DNA of 64,000 nt from Salinicoccus sesuvii (GTDB taxonomy: Bacteria > Bacillota > Bacilli > Staphylococcales > Salinicoccaceae): NCBI RefSeq assembly GCF_042648145.1, contig NZ_JBHRWV010000004.1, forward strand, positions 62,001 to 126,000, read 5' to 3'. The notes beneath the pieces are model-generated. The model searched no databases. It had not been told where the DNA came from and saw only the letters and a program-made list of their open reading frames with translations. Position 1 is the stretch's first letter, and every line of letters starts with the position of its first letter. The position numbers and the translations under genes were made by a program. Shown piece after piece: positions 24,382 through 33,713 of the stretch.

Positions 24382-25296
24382 CTATGGTCTAATCTTTTCT
24401 ATAATATCCTCAGTCTGCATTTCGATTGAAATGAGATCATTCAAGCGGTAATCCGCGTAATCCTGTATGATGACATGATCCTCTGAAATATCCATCGCAC
24501 TTGCAATTTCCTGGATTGGGGCCTCACCGCCATTTTTCGTATTGACGAATACGTAATCTGCTTCATAGGCACCGAGATCTTGAGGCGTCACTTCAAATGG
24601 CCCTTCCCGAAGTGTCTCCTCGAGTGCTGGATCCATTCCAAAACTAAGCACGTCATATACCGCTTCAGTACCATATGCTGAATATTGTCCATACACATAG
24701 TATGAATCTGAAGCTTCTACAAGTACGATAGCCTGACTGTCTAAGATGACCTCTCCTGCTTCACGCCGAAGTCGGGACGTTTCTTCAAGCCAATCGTCCC
24801 CGAGAACTTCCGCTTCCGTCTGCTTGTTCAATACAACACCAAGATTATGAAGATGCGTCAAGTAGAGTCTGTCACGAAACGGACTGAACGGCGAGGCTGC
24901 GTAGCTCATCTGCACTGTCGGTGCAATCTCCTGATACTGAAAAACATATTCGTCAGGTGCAAATGTAATAATCAGGTCCGGTGCCAAGGCTTCAAGCTCC
25001 TCGATATCACCAGGCGCTAAATAGGTAATATCGGGATCAAGACGGTCTGCAATTCGGGTATTTTTTAAAGCCTCATTTACGCCAATGACATTGCTGCCGA
25101 AAAGATTTGCATTACCGACATCCATCGTTCGGAAAAGTACGACCCGCTTAGGGTCAGATGGGATATCAATCTGTTCGGTATGCTCTGTCATAACCTGCCG
25201 GATTGTCCCATCGTCTGAAACACCCGTTTCCCTGAAACTGCTGCACGCTGCCATGAAGAATACAAGCAAGACGACCATCAATAATCTTAATTTCAT
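24382..25296 (-). CDS. Iron-siderophore-type ABC substrate-binding lipoprotein
   Basis: 304 residues with a lipoprotein signal peptide (MKLRLLMVVLLVFFMAAC, lipid cysteine 18). The mature part fits the FecB/FhuD class III fold: DPKRVVLFRTMDVGNA early, LEALAPDLIITFAPDE in lobe 1, YEADYVFVNTKNGG in lobe 2. No permease or ATPase gene is adjacent, so it must share a transporter such as a Fhu-type FhuBGC. Twelve bases separate it from the M23 gene. The start at 25296 is chosen to give a proper signal peptide. Confidence 0.85.
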   Translation of the reverse strand: MKLRLLMVVLLVFFMAACSSFRETGVSDDGTIRQVMTEHTEQIDIPSDPKRVVLFRTMDVGNANLFGSNVIGVNEALKNTRIADRLDPDITYLAPGDIEELEALAPDLIITFAPDEYVFQYQEIAPTVQMSYAASPFSPFRDRLYLTHLHNLGVVLNKQTEAEVLGDDWLEETSRLRREAGEVILDSQAIVLVEASDSYYVYGQYSAYGTEAVYDVLSFGMDPALEETLREGPFEVTPQDLGAYEADYVFVNTKNGGEAPIQEIASAMDISEDHVIIQDYADYRLNDLISIEMQTEDIIEKIRP

Positions 25297-25372
25297 CTCT
25301 TCATCACTCTTTCTCTGATTCCCCCTCATTATACACGAATGATTTTTTCAAAGAAAATGAATATAAACATAA

Positions 25373-25398
25373 AAAAACCGAGCCTTTGCTCGGTTTTT
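25373..25398 (-). terminator. Terminator
   Basis: AAAAACCGAGC and GCTCGGTTTTT pair around CTTT; T runs on both strands. It ends the unit arriving from 28171. Confidence 0.88.
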
Positions 25399-25410
25399 CC
25401 AGAATGTATC

Positions 25411-25812
25411 CTAGCCCGCTTTCTGGGTGCTTTTCATTGTTGCATCGGAATCGAGACGTAACTGGCGGGATCTGTATTTATACAGGAAGCTTAAGAATTT
25501 GTCGAGCTTCCCATCAGAAACACTCTTCATGCTGATCTTGATCTCTCTACCAATCCATATATGAATGATGTTCCCTACCATCAACAGATTTTCGGTACTG
25601 ATGCCTGTAATGTCTTTGTATTCCACCGGGTGCCTATCAATCCCATCTTCACTCCTAATGTTGACGAATATTCTTTCTGTCGTCGGAATGATTGCGCCAT
25701 AGAAGGAATGGCAACCATTCTTTTCATATTCGATGGTACCGACGAGTTCAGGTCCAATCACTTCGTTGCCGCGCAATTCCACATCCCCTAAGCTTTTCAG
25801 TTTACTATGCAT
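25411..25812 (-). CDS. Hypothetical protein, possible bacterial PH domain
   Basis: 133 residues without signal peptide. GAIIPTTERIFVNIRSEDG, YKDITGISTENLLMVGNIIHIWIG and REIKISMKSVSDGKLDKFLSFLYK follow the strand pattern and final helix of bacterial pleckstrin-like (bPH/YokE-type) domains. That fold call is tentative. It ends just before a terminator and is preceded by vanZ in the same direction. Confidence 0.6.
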   Translation of the reverse strand: MHSKLKSLGDVELRGNEVIGPELVGTIEYEKNGCHSFYGAIIPTTERIFVNIRSEDGIDRHPVEYKDITGISTENLLMVGNIIHIWIGREIKISMKSVSDGKLDKFLSFLYKYRSRQLRLDSDATMKSTQKAG

Positions 25813-25832
25813 GCGACATACCCCCTTAATAC

Positions 25833-26390
25833 TTATGGTTTCCTCTTACCCGCACTTACAAAATAATAAACAATTCCCAATTTTGAGAATATAAAACCAA
25901 CCACCATGCCGAGGATTGCTCCAGACGTGTTCAATATCACATCGTCGATGTTGGTAATTCGTCCAATCGGCAGGATGTATTGAAGGGTTTCTATAATGAT
26001 TGAAAACAAACAGGCAATGATAGTCGTCAGAAACTCATTTTTAGTAAACAGGTACATGAACAGGCCAAAAGGCACAAAAAGCAAGATGTTCATGCCGATG
26101 GAGTTAATGATGGCATAGTCCGTGGCATACTCGAACGTATCCAGTATACTGTAGAATGGTATGAATTGTGTTACTTTTTCAGGGTTTGAGCTTGGTAGCA
26201 GTGTCACCAGCAGGATGCCGATGATTGTCATCATCAAACCGATATGGACGACGAAGTCGACTCTCTTTTTTATGCTGTCCATGCGATAGCCGGCTCGACT
26301 GTTAATGAACAGTGCCACAACAACCACGACGATGAACAAAAGAATGAATACCGGAATCACCGGTTGAAACACTTCAAGTAATTGACGCAT
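25833..26390 (-). CDS. VanZ family membrane protein
   Basis: 185 residues, five membrane segments. VanZ hallmark blocks are NSIGMNILLFVPFGLFMYL (near 95) and SIIIETLQYILPIGRITNIDDVILNTSGAILG (near 128), with E-T-L-Q and D-D-V-x-L-N-T-x-G. VanZ proteins are linked to low-level teicoplanin resistance and cell-envelope changes, but most chromosomal copies have no known job. Lies 17 bases after the ABC exporter gene. Confidence 0.88.
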   Translation of the reverse strand: MRQLLEVFQPVIPVFILLFIVVVVVALFINSRAGYRMDSIKKRVDFVVHIGLMMTIIGILLVTLLPSSNPEKVTQFIPFYSILDTFEYATDYAIINSIGMNILLFVPFGLFMYLFTKNEFLTTIIACLFSIIIETLQYILPIGRITNIDDVILNTSGAILGMVVGFIFSKLGIVYYFVSAGKRKP

Positions 26391-26407
26391 GCTTATTCCT
26401 CTTCACT

Positions 26408-28171
26408 TTATCCAAATTGTTGTTCTGTAAAAATGCGATACATTGTATGATGCTCAATCAATTCCTGGTGCGTCCCTTCCCCTGTAATATAGCCATTGTC
26501 GAGAAAGAAGATGCGGTCGGAATTGATGATGGTCGACAGCCTGTGGGCAATGACCAGTACAGTGCGCCCGCGCATCAGATCATCGAGAGCTTCCTGGACG
26601 AACTTTTCCGATCTTGAATCGAGACTTGCTGTTGCTTCATCAAGCATGAGTAGTTTCGGATCTTTTAGAAATGCCCGGGCGATGCCGATGCGTTGGCGCT
26701 GTCCACCAGAGAGCTTGATACCGCGTTCTCCAACTTCAGTATCTAGACCTTCTTCAAGCATCTCGACGAATTCACTAGAATAAGAACGTCTGACGGCGAG
26801 ATCGATATCCGCCTCTGTATATTCATCATCATGAAGCCCATAAGTGATGTTATCACGAATGGTACCTGAAATGATGGCACTCTCTTGTGCGACATAACCG
26901 ATATTGCGTCTGAGCGTACTCAGTGGGATATCGCGGATATCCACACCGTCTATAGAAATGCTGCCGGCATCTATATCGTAGTATCTTTCTATCAGCGCGA
27001 AGATGGTTGATTTGCCACTGCCACTCGGTCCGACAAAGGCCACTTTCTCCCCGTTATATGCAGTGAGACTGATCTGATGCAATATTTCCTTGTGCGATTC
27101 ATAGCCGAATGCAACATCTTCGAATGCCAACGTATTGAACTCGACTGATGCATCCGACGCACTTTCATTCTCCTCTTCTGCTTTACCGAGTATGCCAATG
27201 ATGCGTTCGGTGGCACCGAGTGCTTTGTTGTATTCCGTAAAAAACATAGCAAATCGCGTCATTGGAACAATAATTTGGAAGAGATAGAGAAGGAATGCCA
27301 CCATAGTGCCCATGCTGAGCGTCCCTTCTGAGACTCTAACACCACCATAAGCAATGATTAGAATGATGACGAACATCATCACAGTACTCATAATCGGGGA
27401 GAGAAATGCATTGATTGATGCTTCCTTCATACCATAGCTATACAGTGAAAGAATGCCACTTTGGCCCCGCTTACGCTCGAATGCTTCGCCGTTAAAGGAT
27501 TTCACGAGCCGCATTTCACTCAGTGTCTCCTGTATCCTCCCTGTAAATAGTGCCGTTTCATCCTGGAGCGCACGAGAAATCCGGCTCATACGCCGACCGA
27601 GCGGGATGATGATTACTAGAGAAGCTGGTACTGCGACGAACATGATCAGCGACATACGCCAATCGAGCAAAAATAAAATGACCACCGCACCAATAACAGA
27701 AATGATACCACTGATCAGCTGTGGGAAGTGACTCGTAATCAAATCTTTGATGATTGCCGTATCATTGACGACCCGGCTGACCGACTCCCCGCTTTTCGTC
27801 TGATCGAAATAACCGATTGGCAGCTTCAGAAATTTATCCCAAACACGTTCCCTGAGTTTCAGGATAATCGTCTGACCGATCCTTGCCAAAATGTAATAGG
27901 CCACCCCGTCAAGAGCGGCACTCAATACAAAAATGACGATGATCAGTGCGATGAGGCCTGTCGACAATAATTCTGGATCATAACCATCTATAAAACTCTG
28001 GGTTAAAAGCGGTACGATCAGAGATCCGATGGTACCGATCAGCGTCAAGAAGATTCCTGCAGCGAAAAGGCCTTTATTGAGCCGGGTCTGTCTAAGGAGC
28101 GCAATGAAATCTCTCAGAGAAGTCCGAGTATCCATGTCCATACCATCCAATCGTTTGTCATTTTGTTTCAT
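26408..28171 (-). CDS. ABC exporter, fused permease-ATPase (Sav1866/BmrA type)
   Basis: 587 residues from ATG 28171. Six membrane segments (residues 30-300) are followed by the ATPase: Walker A GPSGSGKST, Q-loop AQESAI, signature LSGGQRQR, Walker B LLMLDEATA, H-loop AHRLST. It works as a homodimer or heterodimer that exports hydrophobic drugs or lipids. Alternative starts at 28141 and 28135 are possible, because a GATAAT -10-like element sits very close to 28171. Divergent from the YhaQ-like gene. Confidence 0.9.
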   Translation of the reverse strand: MKQNDKRLDGMDMDTRTSLRDFIALLRQTRLNKGLFAAGIFLTLIGTIGSLIVPLLTQSFIDGYDPELLSTGLIALIIVIFVLSAALDGVAYYILARIGQTIILKLRERVWDKFLKLPIGYFDQTKSGESVSRVVNDTAIIKDLITSHFPQLISGIISVIGAVVILFLLDWRMSLIMFVAVPASLVIIIPLGRRMSRISRALQDETALFTGRIQETLSEMRLVKSFNGEAFERKRGQSGILSLYSYGMKEASINAFLSPIMSTVMMFVIILIIAYGGVRVSEGTLSMGTMVAFLLYLFQIIVPMTRFAMFFTEYNKALGATERIIGILGKAEEENESASDASVEFNTLAFEDVAFGYESHKEILHQISLTAYNGEKVAFVGPSGSGKSTIFALIERYYDIDAGSISIDGVDIRDIPLSTLRRNIGYVAQESAIISGTIRDNITYGLHDDEYTEADIDLAVRRSYSSEFVEMLEEGLDTEVGERGIKLSGGQRQRIGIARAFLKDPKLLMLDEATASLDSRSEKFVQEALDDLMRGRTVLVIAHRLSTIINSDRIFFLDNGYITGEGTHQELIEHHTMYRIFTEQQFG

Positions 28172-28239
28172 CCAGTATATATTATCCCACTTCAATACTC
28201 TATGGTAAAATGACTTTATAGTGAAAAAGGAGGATGACC

Positions 28240-29136
28240 ATGACACTGGAATTAAAGAACCTATCCAAAAGCTTTAACGAGCATACTGCTGTCGATCAAA
28301 TCAACTTGAATGTCCCTACAGGCAGTATGTATGGATTTCTTGGAGGAAACGGTGCTGGCAAGACCACTACATTCCGCATGATTCTCGGACTACTTCAGCC
28401 GACTGCAGGGACAATCACCTACAATGGACAAAAAATCGACTACAATGTAACAAATGAAATCGGCTACCTGCCTGAGGAACGTGGGCTGCACCCGAAACTC
28501 AAAGTCGATGAGCAGATCCGCTATCTCGGTCAACTCAAAGGCATGTCAAAAAAGGAAGTCGACACGAAACTTGAAGAGTGGCTCGAACGCTTTGGTGTCC
28601 CTGAGAACCGCAATAAACGGATAGAGAAGCTATCTAAAGGAAACCAACAGAAAATCCAGTTGATCGCATCCATCATCCACAATCCGAAATTAATTATATT
28701 GGACGAACCGTTCAGCGGCCTCGACCCAGTCAATGTAGAAATCCTGAAGACTGCAGTCAAGGATTTGAACCGGCAGGGCGCGACCATTATCTTCAGTACC
28801 CACCGTATGGAGCATGTAGAGGAACTGTGCGAATCGTTATGTATTCTGAACAAAGGCAAACAAGTGATCAGCGGCAATATCGATGAGATCAAAAGCGACT
28901 TCGGTCAGAAAGAGATCATCATCGAGGGAGATCACGATATTGGATTTTTGCGTAACATGCCAGGAGTAGTAGATATGAAACAAGTCAGAAAGAAACACAT
29001 ACTTAAGATTGAAAATGAATCATACGCTGAGCCTATCTATAACGAAATTGTCAAACTCGGCTACTTCAAACGATTCCAAGTCAATGAGCCTTCCATAAAT
29101 GATATATTCATTTCGAAAGTGGGGCATGAACTATGA
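28240..29136 (+). CDS. ABC transporter ATP-binding protein (NatA/YhaQ-like)
   Basis: 298 residues. Walker A GGNGAGKTT (near 37), signature LSKGNQQKIQ (near 131), Walker B LIILDEPFSGLDP (near 152), and a C-terminal regulatory domain after residue 215. The pair with a membrane protein containing a large extracellular loop matches NatAB or YhaQP sodium-extrusion/envelope transporters. ATG 28240 is six bases after AAGGAGG; an ATG at 28234 overlaps that site. Confidence 0.9.
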   Translation: MTLELKNLSKSFNEHTAVDQINLNVPTGSMYGFLGGNGAGKTTTFRMILGLLQPTAGTITYNGQKIDYNVTNEIGYLPEERGLHPKLKVDEQIRYLGQLKGMSKKEVDTKLEEWLERFGVPENRNKRIEKLSKGNQQKIQLIASIIHNPKLIILDEPFSGLDPVNVEILKTAVKDLNRQGATIIFSTHRMEHVEELCESLCILNKGKQVISGNIDEIKSDFGQKEIIIEGDHDIGFLRNMPGVVDMKQVRKKHILKIENESYAEPIYNEIVKLGYFKRFQVNEPSINDIFISKVGHEL

Positions 29137-30371
29137 GTAAGTTCCTAGCTACGTTTTCGCAGACATACTTATCCAAGGTTCGAGCCAAATCCTTCATGAT
29201 CAGTACGCTTATCATTGTTCTACTCATATTCGTCGGTGCGAACTTCGACAAAATCATCGGTATTTTCGATTCTTCCGAAGAACTGACAACTCTTAAAGTA
29301 GAAAGCGATGCAGCATTCCTAACTCAGTTTGAAGCAGTCATGGATGCGCTCGAAACAGATATTGATGTTACCGAAAGTGATGGGGAAACGGGTTCAGCAG
29401 AAGCACTGCTTACCGTGGAGGGTACAGAACCTCTCTCGTTTACACTTGCAGCGAATCAGGAAATTCCAGCTGACCAGATGAATACCATCGAAACGGCACT
29501 TGCGGAAGTACAGCGCAATATTACTATCGAAGCGTTAAATCTCTCACCAGAAGAAGCGCAACAATTAAGTGCCCCTCCTGAAATTACGTATGACATCGCT
29601 TCTAGTGCCGATGATTTTGCAGAGTCGGAATCTGATTCTATGGCGCCGGAAATGTTTGAAACCAATATACTGAATACGATCATATTCTACGTCACGGTCA
29701 TCGTTATGTTTTTCATCATCATCAACTATGCCAGTCAGATCGGCACAGAAGTGGCTATGGAGAAAACATCAAGAGTCATCGAGATGATCGTTTCAAGCGT
29801 TCCCCCGGTCACACACCTACTTGCTAAGATCAGTGCAATGATCTTAGTCAGCCTGACGCAGCTTGGCCTTTTCATCATTGCCATCGTAATCGCAATTCAA
29901 CTATTCGATTTCAGTAGTATCATTTCCGACTTCGGATTAGAGTCCGATGATCAGACACTCACTATGATCATCTACTCGGTCATCTACTTGATACTCGGGC
30001 TCGTATTATATCTATCGATTTCTGCACTGCTCGGCTCCTTCATCAGCCGGATGGAAGACCTTCAGCAAGCACTCCTGCCGGTTACTATGTTTTCACTCAT
30101 CGGGTTCTACATTGCAATCTTCAATGTATTCGGAAGCGCAGATAACATGCTGGTCAAAATATCCAGCTATATCCCACTCTTCACACCATTTGTTATGCCA
30201 CTTCGAGCAATTAACCCGGATACGAGCCAGATTACACTGCTCATCGGCATTCTGATTCTTATTGCTTCGATTATACTCGCCATTATGCTTGCGGCAAGCA
30301 TCTACCGGAACAGCGTATTATCGACAAGTAACGGTATCTTCAAAAATCTAAAGCGTATCAGAAAAGAATAG
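29133..30371 (+). CDS. ABC transporter permease (NatB/YhaP-like)
   Basis: 412 residues of the ABC-2 type: one N-terminal membrane helix (about 22-38), a large extracytoplasmic acidic domain (about 40-180), and five C-terminal helices. EVAMEKTSRVIEMIVSSVPPVTHLLAKI is the coupling-helix region typical of NatB/YhaP. It overlaps the ATPase gene by four bases. Sodium or toxic-compound export is the family role; the true substrate is not known. Confidence 0.88.
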   Translation: MSKFLATFSQTYLSKVRAKSFMISTLIIVLLIFVGANFDKIIGIFDSSEELTTLKVESDAAFLTQFEAVMDALETDIDVTESDGETGSAEALLTVEGTEPLSFTLAANQEIPADQMNTIETALAEVQRNITIEALNLSPEEAQQLSAPPEITYDIASSADDFAESESDSMAPEMFETNILNTIIFYVTVIVMFFIIINYASQIGTEVAMEKTSRVIEMIVSSVPPVTHLLAKISAMILVSLTQLGLFIIAIVIAIQLFDFSSIISDFGLESDDQTLTMIIYSVIYLILGLVLYLSISALLGSFISRMEDLQQALLPVTMFSLIGFYIAIFNVFGSADNMLVKISSYIPLFTPFVMPLRAINPDTSQITLLIGILILIASIILAIMLAASIYRNSVLSTSNGIFKNLKRIRKE

Positions 30372-30382
30372 CGTTCACTACA

Positions 30383-30415
30383 GTAAGAGGCATGCCAACA
30401 TGGCATGCCTCTTAC
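30383..30415. terminator. 15-bp perfect hairpin between converging genes
   Basis: GTAAGAGGCATGCCA and TGGCATGCCTCTTAC pair around ACA, with only a weak T run after it. Confidence 0.75.
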
Positions 30416-30424
30416 TTAACATGT

Positions 30425-30529
30425 CTATTCATTTTTTCGTTGCGCTTCTTTCCATGTGTCCGTCTGTACCAAATACCCCATTGCCAAAAGTGGCAGAATC
30501 GAACCCGCAATAATAATTATAGCCATCAT
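30425..30529 (-). CDS. 34-residue single-TM protein
   Basis: Tiny gene beginning ATG 30529 after GGGAAGTGGTGAGT. Residues 2-21 (MAIIIIAGSILPLLAMGYLV) form one membrane helix; the rest, QTDTWKEAQRKNE, is polar and charged. A minus-strand TATAAT lies about 30 bases upstream and a hairpin follows the stop. This supports a real short gene; no family is known to me. Confidence 0.55.
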   Translation of the reverse strand: MMAIIIIAGSILPLLAMGYLVQTDTWKEAQRKNE

Positions 30530-30608
30530 ACTCACCACTTCCCTTCTTATAGTAATTATACCCTAAAAGCTTCAAATGAGAACTTTAAATGCAGATTTTC
30601 CAGTATTT

Positions 30609-31328
30609 TTATTCAAGTGCCTCGTCGTCTGCAATGACAGTCACATCACGGTGGAGTTGCAGAATGGTTGCCGGCAGCTCCTCTGATACTTCGCAGTCGA
30701 TCATGCACTCGAGCGCCTCTTCCTTCTCATCACCGGATACAAGCAAGAGGATGGACCGGGCGTTCATGATGGTTTCTAATCCCATCGTGATTGCCTGCTT
30801 CGGCACTTCATCCACGGTGTCGAAAAATCTTGCATTGTCGTTTACCGTCGTCTCCGTCAGATCAACGACGTGGGTTCTGGAGTCAAACGGCGTGCCCGGC
30901 TCATTGAAGCCGATATGTCCATTTCTACCAATGCCAAGAACCTGAAGGTCGACACCTCCGAGAGACGCTATCAGTTGCTCATAGCGTTCGACTTCAGCTT
31001 CTAGATCTTGTGCACTACCGTCTGGCAAGAATGTATGGTCCTTAGGTATATTTACTTTGCTGAAGAACAGAGTGTCCATATACTGGTGATAACTTTGTGG
31101 ATGATCATCTGCCAATCCGACATACTCATCGAGGTTGACAGTGTATACGTGGGACAGATCAACTTCGTTTTCATTCAGCATCTCTGCAAGATGATCGTAC
31201 ATCGCTTCCGGCGTCGATCCTGTTGCCAGTCCGAGCACCAGACGTTCGGAGTTAACGATTTTATCGTATACTGTCTGTGCTGCAAGCACACTCATTGCAT
31301 CGTAATCTTCTACACCCCTGAGTTCCAT
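30609..31328 (-). CDS. nagB: Glucosamine-6-phosphate deaminase
   Basis: Converts glucosamine-6-P to fructose-6-P and ammonia. 239 residues, the short Firmicute form without the allosteric C-terminus. Blocks: GLATGSTPEAMYDHL, YTVNLDEYVGLA, QVLGIGRNGHIGFNEPGTPF and TMGLETIMNAR. ATG 31328 is six bases after AGGAGG. Works downstream of NagE and NagA, encoded near 15-17.8 kb. Confidence 0.94.
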   Translation of the reverse strand: MELRGVEDYDAMSVLAAQTVYDKIVNSERLVLGLATGSTPEAMYDHLAEMLNENEVDLSHVYTVNLDEYVGLADDHPQSYHQYMDTLFFSKVNIPKDHTFLPDGSAQDLEAEVERYEQLIASLGGVDLQVLGIGRNGHIGFNEPGTPFDSRTHVVDLTETTVNDNARFFDTVDEVPKQAITMGLETIMNARSILLLVSGDEKEEALECMIDCEVSEELPATILQLHRDVTVIADDEALE

Positions 31329-31350
31329 AGTCATCCTCCTCTATTCATTA

Positions 31351-31947
31351 CTATATAGTTTTTAGTACGATGCCGATCGCCTTATTGATGTCGTCTTGGG
31401 ACCAGCTGGGTACACCGAGCTCTGTACCGATTTCGTGATGGGCCGGCACATGGATAAAGCCAGCCGGTATATCCAAAGCTTTTTGTCTCAATATGTTAAG
31501 CGTTGTAAACATCAAATTATTACACAGATATGTTCCTGCAGTATTTGAAATATCAGCAGGTATATTATGCGATTTTAAAGCTTTTTCGATACGTTTGATC
31601 GGCAACGTAGAGAATAGACCGTCCGGCCCCGATTCATCGATTTTCTCACCGTCTGGATTGAATCCCGCATTATCTGTACGACCATCAATACAGTTGATGG
31701 CAATACGTTCAACGTGCACTGTATGTCTACCGCCTGCAAGACCTAAATTAATAATCGCATCTGGCTGGATGGCATCGATATCCCGTGAAATTAGGTCGTT
31801 AATCTGATCGAATACAACCGGATACACCCGTCCCACTATTTTAAAGTCCCCTATTGTTTCACCATCGAAATGTTCTACAACTGTACCCGTCGGATTTTCC
31901 TCAAACTGCAGAAAGGGTTCAAACCCCGTCAGAAGCAAAGTCTTCAT
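31351..31947 (-). CDS. pcp: Pyrrolidone-carboxylate peptidase
   Basis: 198 residues. Releases N-terminal pyroglutamate (5-oxoproline) from peptides. The catalytic triad is visible: glutamate in GFEPFLQFEENPT and near NCIDGR, cysteine in AGTYLCNNLMF (near 142), histidine in FIHVPAHHE (near 166). It lies upstream of nagB in the same direction (22-base gap) and near the 5-oxoprolinase operon, which would use its product. Confidence 0.92.
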   Translation of the reverse strand: MKTLLLTGFEPFLQFEENPTGTVVEHFDGETIGDFKIVGRVYPVVFDQINDLISRDIDAIQPDAIINLGLAGGRHTVHVERIAINCIDGRTDNAGFNPDGEKIDESGPDGLFSTLPIKRIEKALKSHNIPADISNTAGTYLCNNLMFTTLNILRQKALDIPAGFIHVPAHHEIGTELGVPSWSQDDINKAIGIVLKTI

Positions 31948-32001
31948 GCTCTCATCCTTTCATTAACCTGATTCCCAATAACTATACCAGATTATAATAA
32001 A

Positions 32002-32026
32002 AGCTCCCATCTAAAAGATGGGAGCT
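32002..32026 (-). terminator. Terminator of the peptide-binding lipoprotein gene
   Basis: AGCTCCCATCT and AGATGGGAGCT pair around AAA; on the minus strand TTTTATTATAAT follows. Confidence 0.85.
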
Positions 32027-32031
32027 CATAT

Positions 32032-33600
32032 TTATTCAAGATTTTTAAGATATGGGAAGCTACTCGGGTACTGATAGTAGCCTTCTAGATCATCGTTAAT
32101 ACCTGCAAGCAGTACTGAATGGTAAATTGGGACGAGCGGTGCTTCATCAATGATAATCTGCTGAGCATCCGCGTATTCCTGCATACGTGTTGCTTCATCT
32201 GTTTCCGTGCGTGCTGCGTCAAGTAGTTGGTCCACTTCATCATTAGCAAATCGGGTACGGTTGCCCGGTGCACCATGGTTGTCTGAATGGAACATTGGAT
32301 AGAGTCCATAGTCTGCGTCCAAAGTCACAGTACCCCAGCTACCCATGAAGAGGTCATGTTCACCGTTAGCCGTATATTCCTGATAGGCGCCGGATTCCAT
32401 CTGGTTGATCTCGAGTGTGATATTGAGATCGCTCAGTTCCTGCTGGATGTATGTGGCAATATCTGAAGTTGTGCGATCATTGACGACGATTTCAGCTGTA
32501 AAGCCATCGCCGTGTCCACTCTCTTCAAGCAACTGTTTGGCAGCTTCTTTATCGTATTCAATCGGATCAAGATCATCACTATGGCCGTTGACAGTCGGAT
32601 TGAGTGGTGTCTCAGCTACAGCAGGGATGCCTTCAAGCATCTCATTGATGATGGATTCCTTATCGATAGCCATCGCAATGGCACGTCTGACGTCCGGATC
32701 ATCAAAAGGTGCCTTCTCAACGTTGAAGCCCATGTATGACATGCTGGCACTTTCGTGCTGCTCGACCCTTGCACCATCAGTGTCATCGATGCGTGCAACA
32801 TCACTTGGATTCACCGGATAGATAAGATCTGCATCCCCTGTTGAAAGTTCAGCAATTCTTGTACCATCTTCAGGTACAGCTTTGAATGTGACGGAAGCTG
32901 GACTTGCCGGTTCGCCCCAGTAGTCTTCGTTACGCGTCAGTGTAATGTGATCGCCTTCTGCGATTTCCTCAAATTTAAAGAACCCGGTACCGACTGGATC
33001 GGCATTTACCTCTGTTAACGGCTGGCCGCCATCCTCCATATTTTCGTAGTCACGGTCGATGACTTCCTTGCTGATCATATTACCGCCCGGATGTGCCAAG
33101 TGTGCTGGTAATGCTGCAAATGGTCTCGCGGTATGGATGTTTACAGTGTAGTCATCCACGATTTCCACTTCTTCAATTTCAGTAAATAGAAACTCGAGTG
33201 GTGCACCGACTTCAGGGTCACGGACACGATCGAGATTGGCTTTGACGACTTCTGCATTGAATGGACTGCCATCATGGAAAGTCACACCTTCACGCAATTT
33301 GAATTCCCATGTCGTATCGTCGACTTGTTCATAAGACTCTGCGAGCCCTGGTTCAAGTTCTAAATCTTCATTCATGCGGACCAATGTCTCGTAGATATTG
33401 ATCATAACATACAGTGAATAGCCATCATTCGCTGCATGTGGATCTAAAGAACTTGGCATTGCCAGTAGGCTGAAGTCGATATCTTCCCCACCACTGTTCT
33501 CACCTTCTGACTCTGCAGCCTGTTCTTCTACATTACTGTCATCTGTGCACCCAGCAAGCGCCAGTATGAAGACGAACAAAAACATATACAGCTTCTTCAT
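32032..33600 (-). CDS. Peptide/nickel-type ABC substrate-binding lipoprotein (SBP_bac_5)
   Basis: 522 residues. Signal peptide ending LALAGC with the lipid cysteine near 18, then an acidic linker. The class C binding-protein domain has LEPGLAESYEQVDDTTWEFKLREGVTFHDG (the family signature) and FDDPDVRRAIAMAIDKESI. It binds oligopeptides, dipeptides or glutathione-like ligands. No permease or ATPase genes are adjacent, so it depends on components elsewhere. Proximity to pcp and pxp suggests a peptide or pyroglutamyl ligand; this is inference. Confidence 0.88.
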   Translation of the reverse strand: MKKLYMFLFVFILALAGCTDDSNVEEQAAESEGENSGGEDIDFSLLAMPSSLDPHAANDGYSLYVMINIYETLVRMNEDLELEPGLAESYEQVDDTTWEFKLREGVTFHDGSPFNAEVVKANLDRVRDPEVGAPLEFLFTEIEEVEIVDDYTVNIHTARPFAALPAHLAHPGGNMISKEVIDRDYENMEDGGQPLTEVNADPVGTGFFKFEEIAEGDHITLTRNEDYWGEPASPASVTFKAVPEDGTRIAELSTGDADLIYPVNPSDVARIDDTDGARVEQHESASMSYMGFNVEKAPFDDPDVRRAIAMAIDKESIINEMLEGIPAVAETPLNPTVNGHSDDLDPIEYDKEAAKQLLEESGHGDGFTAEIVVNDRTTSDIATYIQQELSDLNITLEINQMESGAYQEYTANGEHDLFMGSWGTVTLDADYGLYPMFHSDNHGAPGNRTRFANDEVDQLLDAARTETDEATRMQEYADAQQIIIDEAPLVPIYHSVLLAGINDDLEGYYQYPSSFPYLKNLE

Positions 33601-33713
33601 TTTTCCACCTTCTTATTCTTTTTGCTTATTATACCTATAAAACCACTAGGAAATAAAGCCTAAATTTGACGAAATTGCGACCAACTTGAAAAATTTCGTT
33701 AAAAAACAAATAA

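Noticed and set aside
32032..33600. Peptide-binding lipoprotein as the importer for the quorum peptide
   Set aside because: It is 20 kb away with no permease genes; there is no specific evidence.
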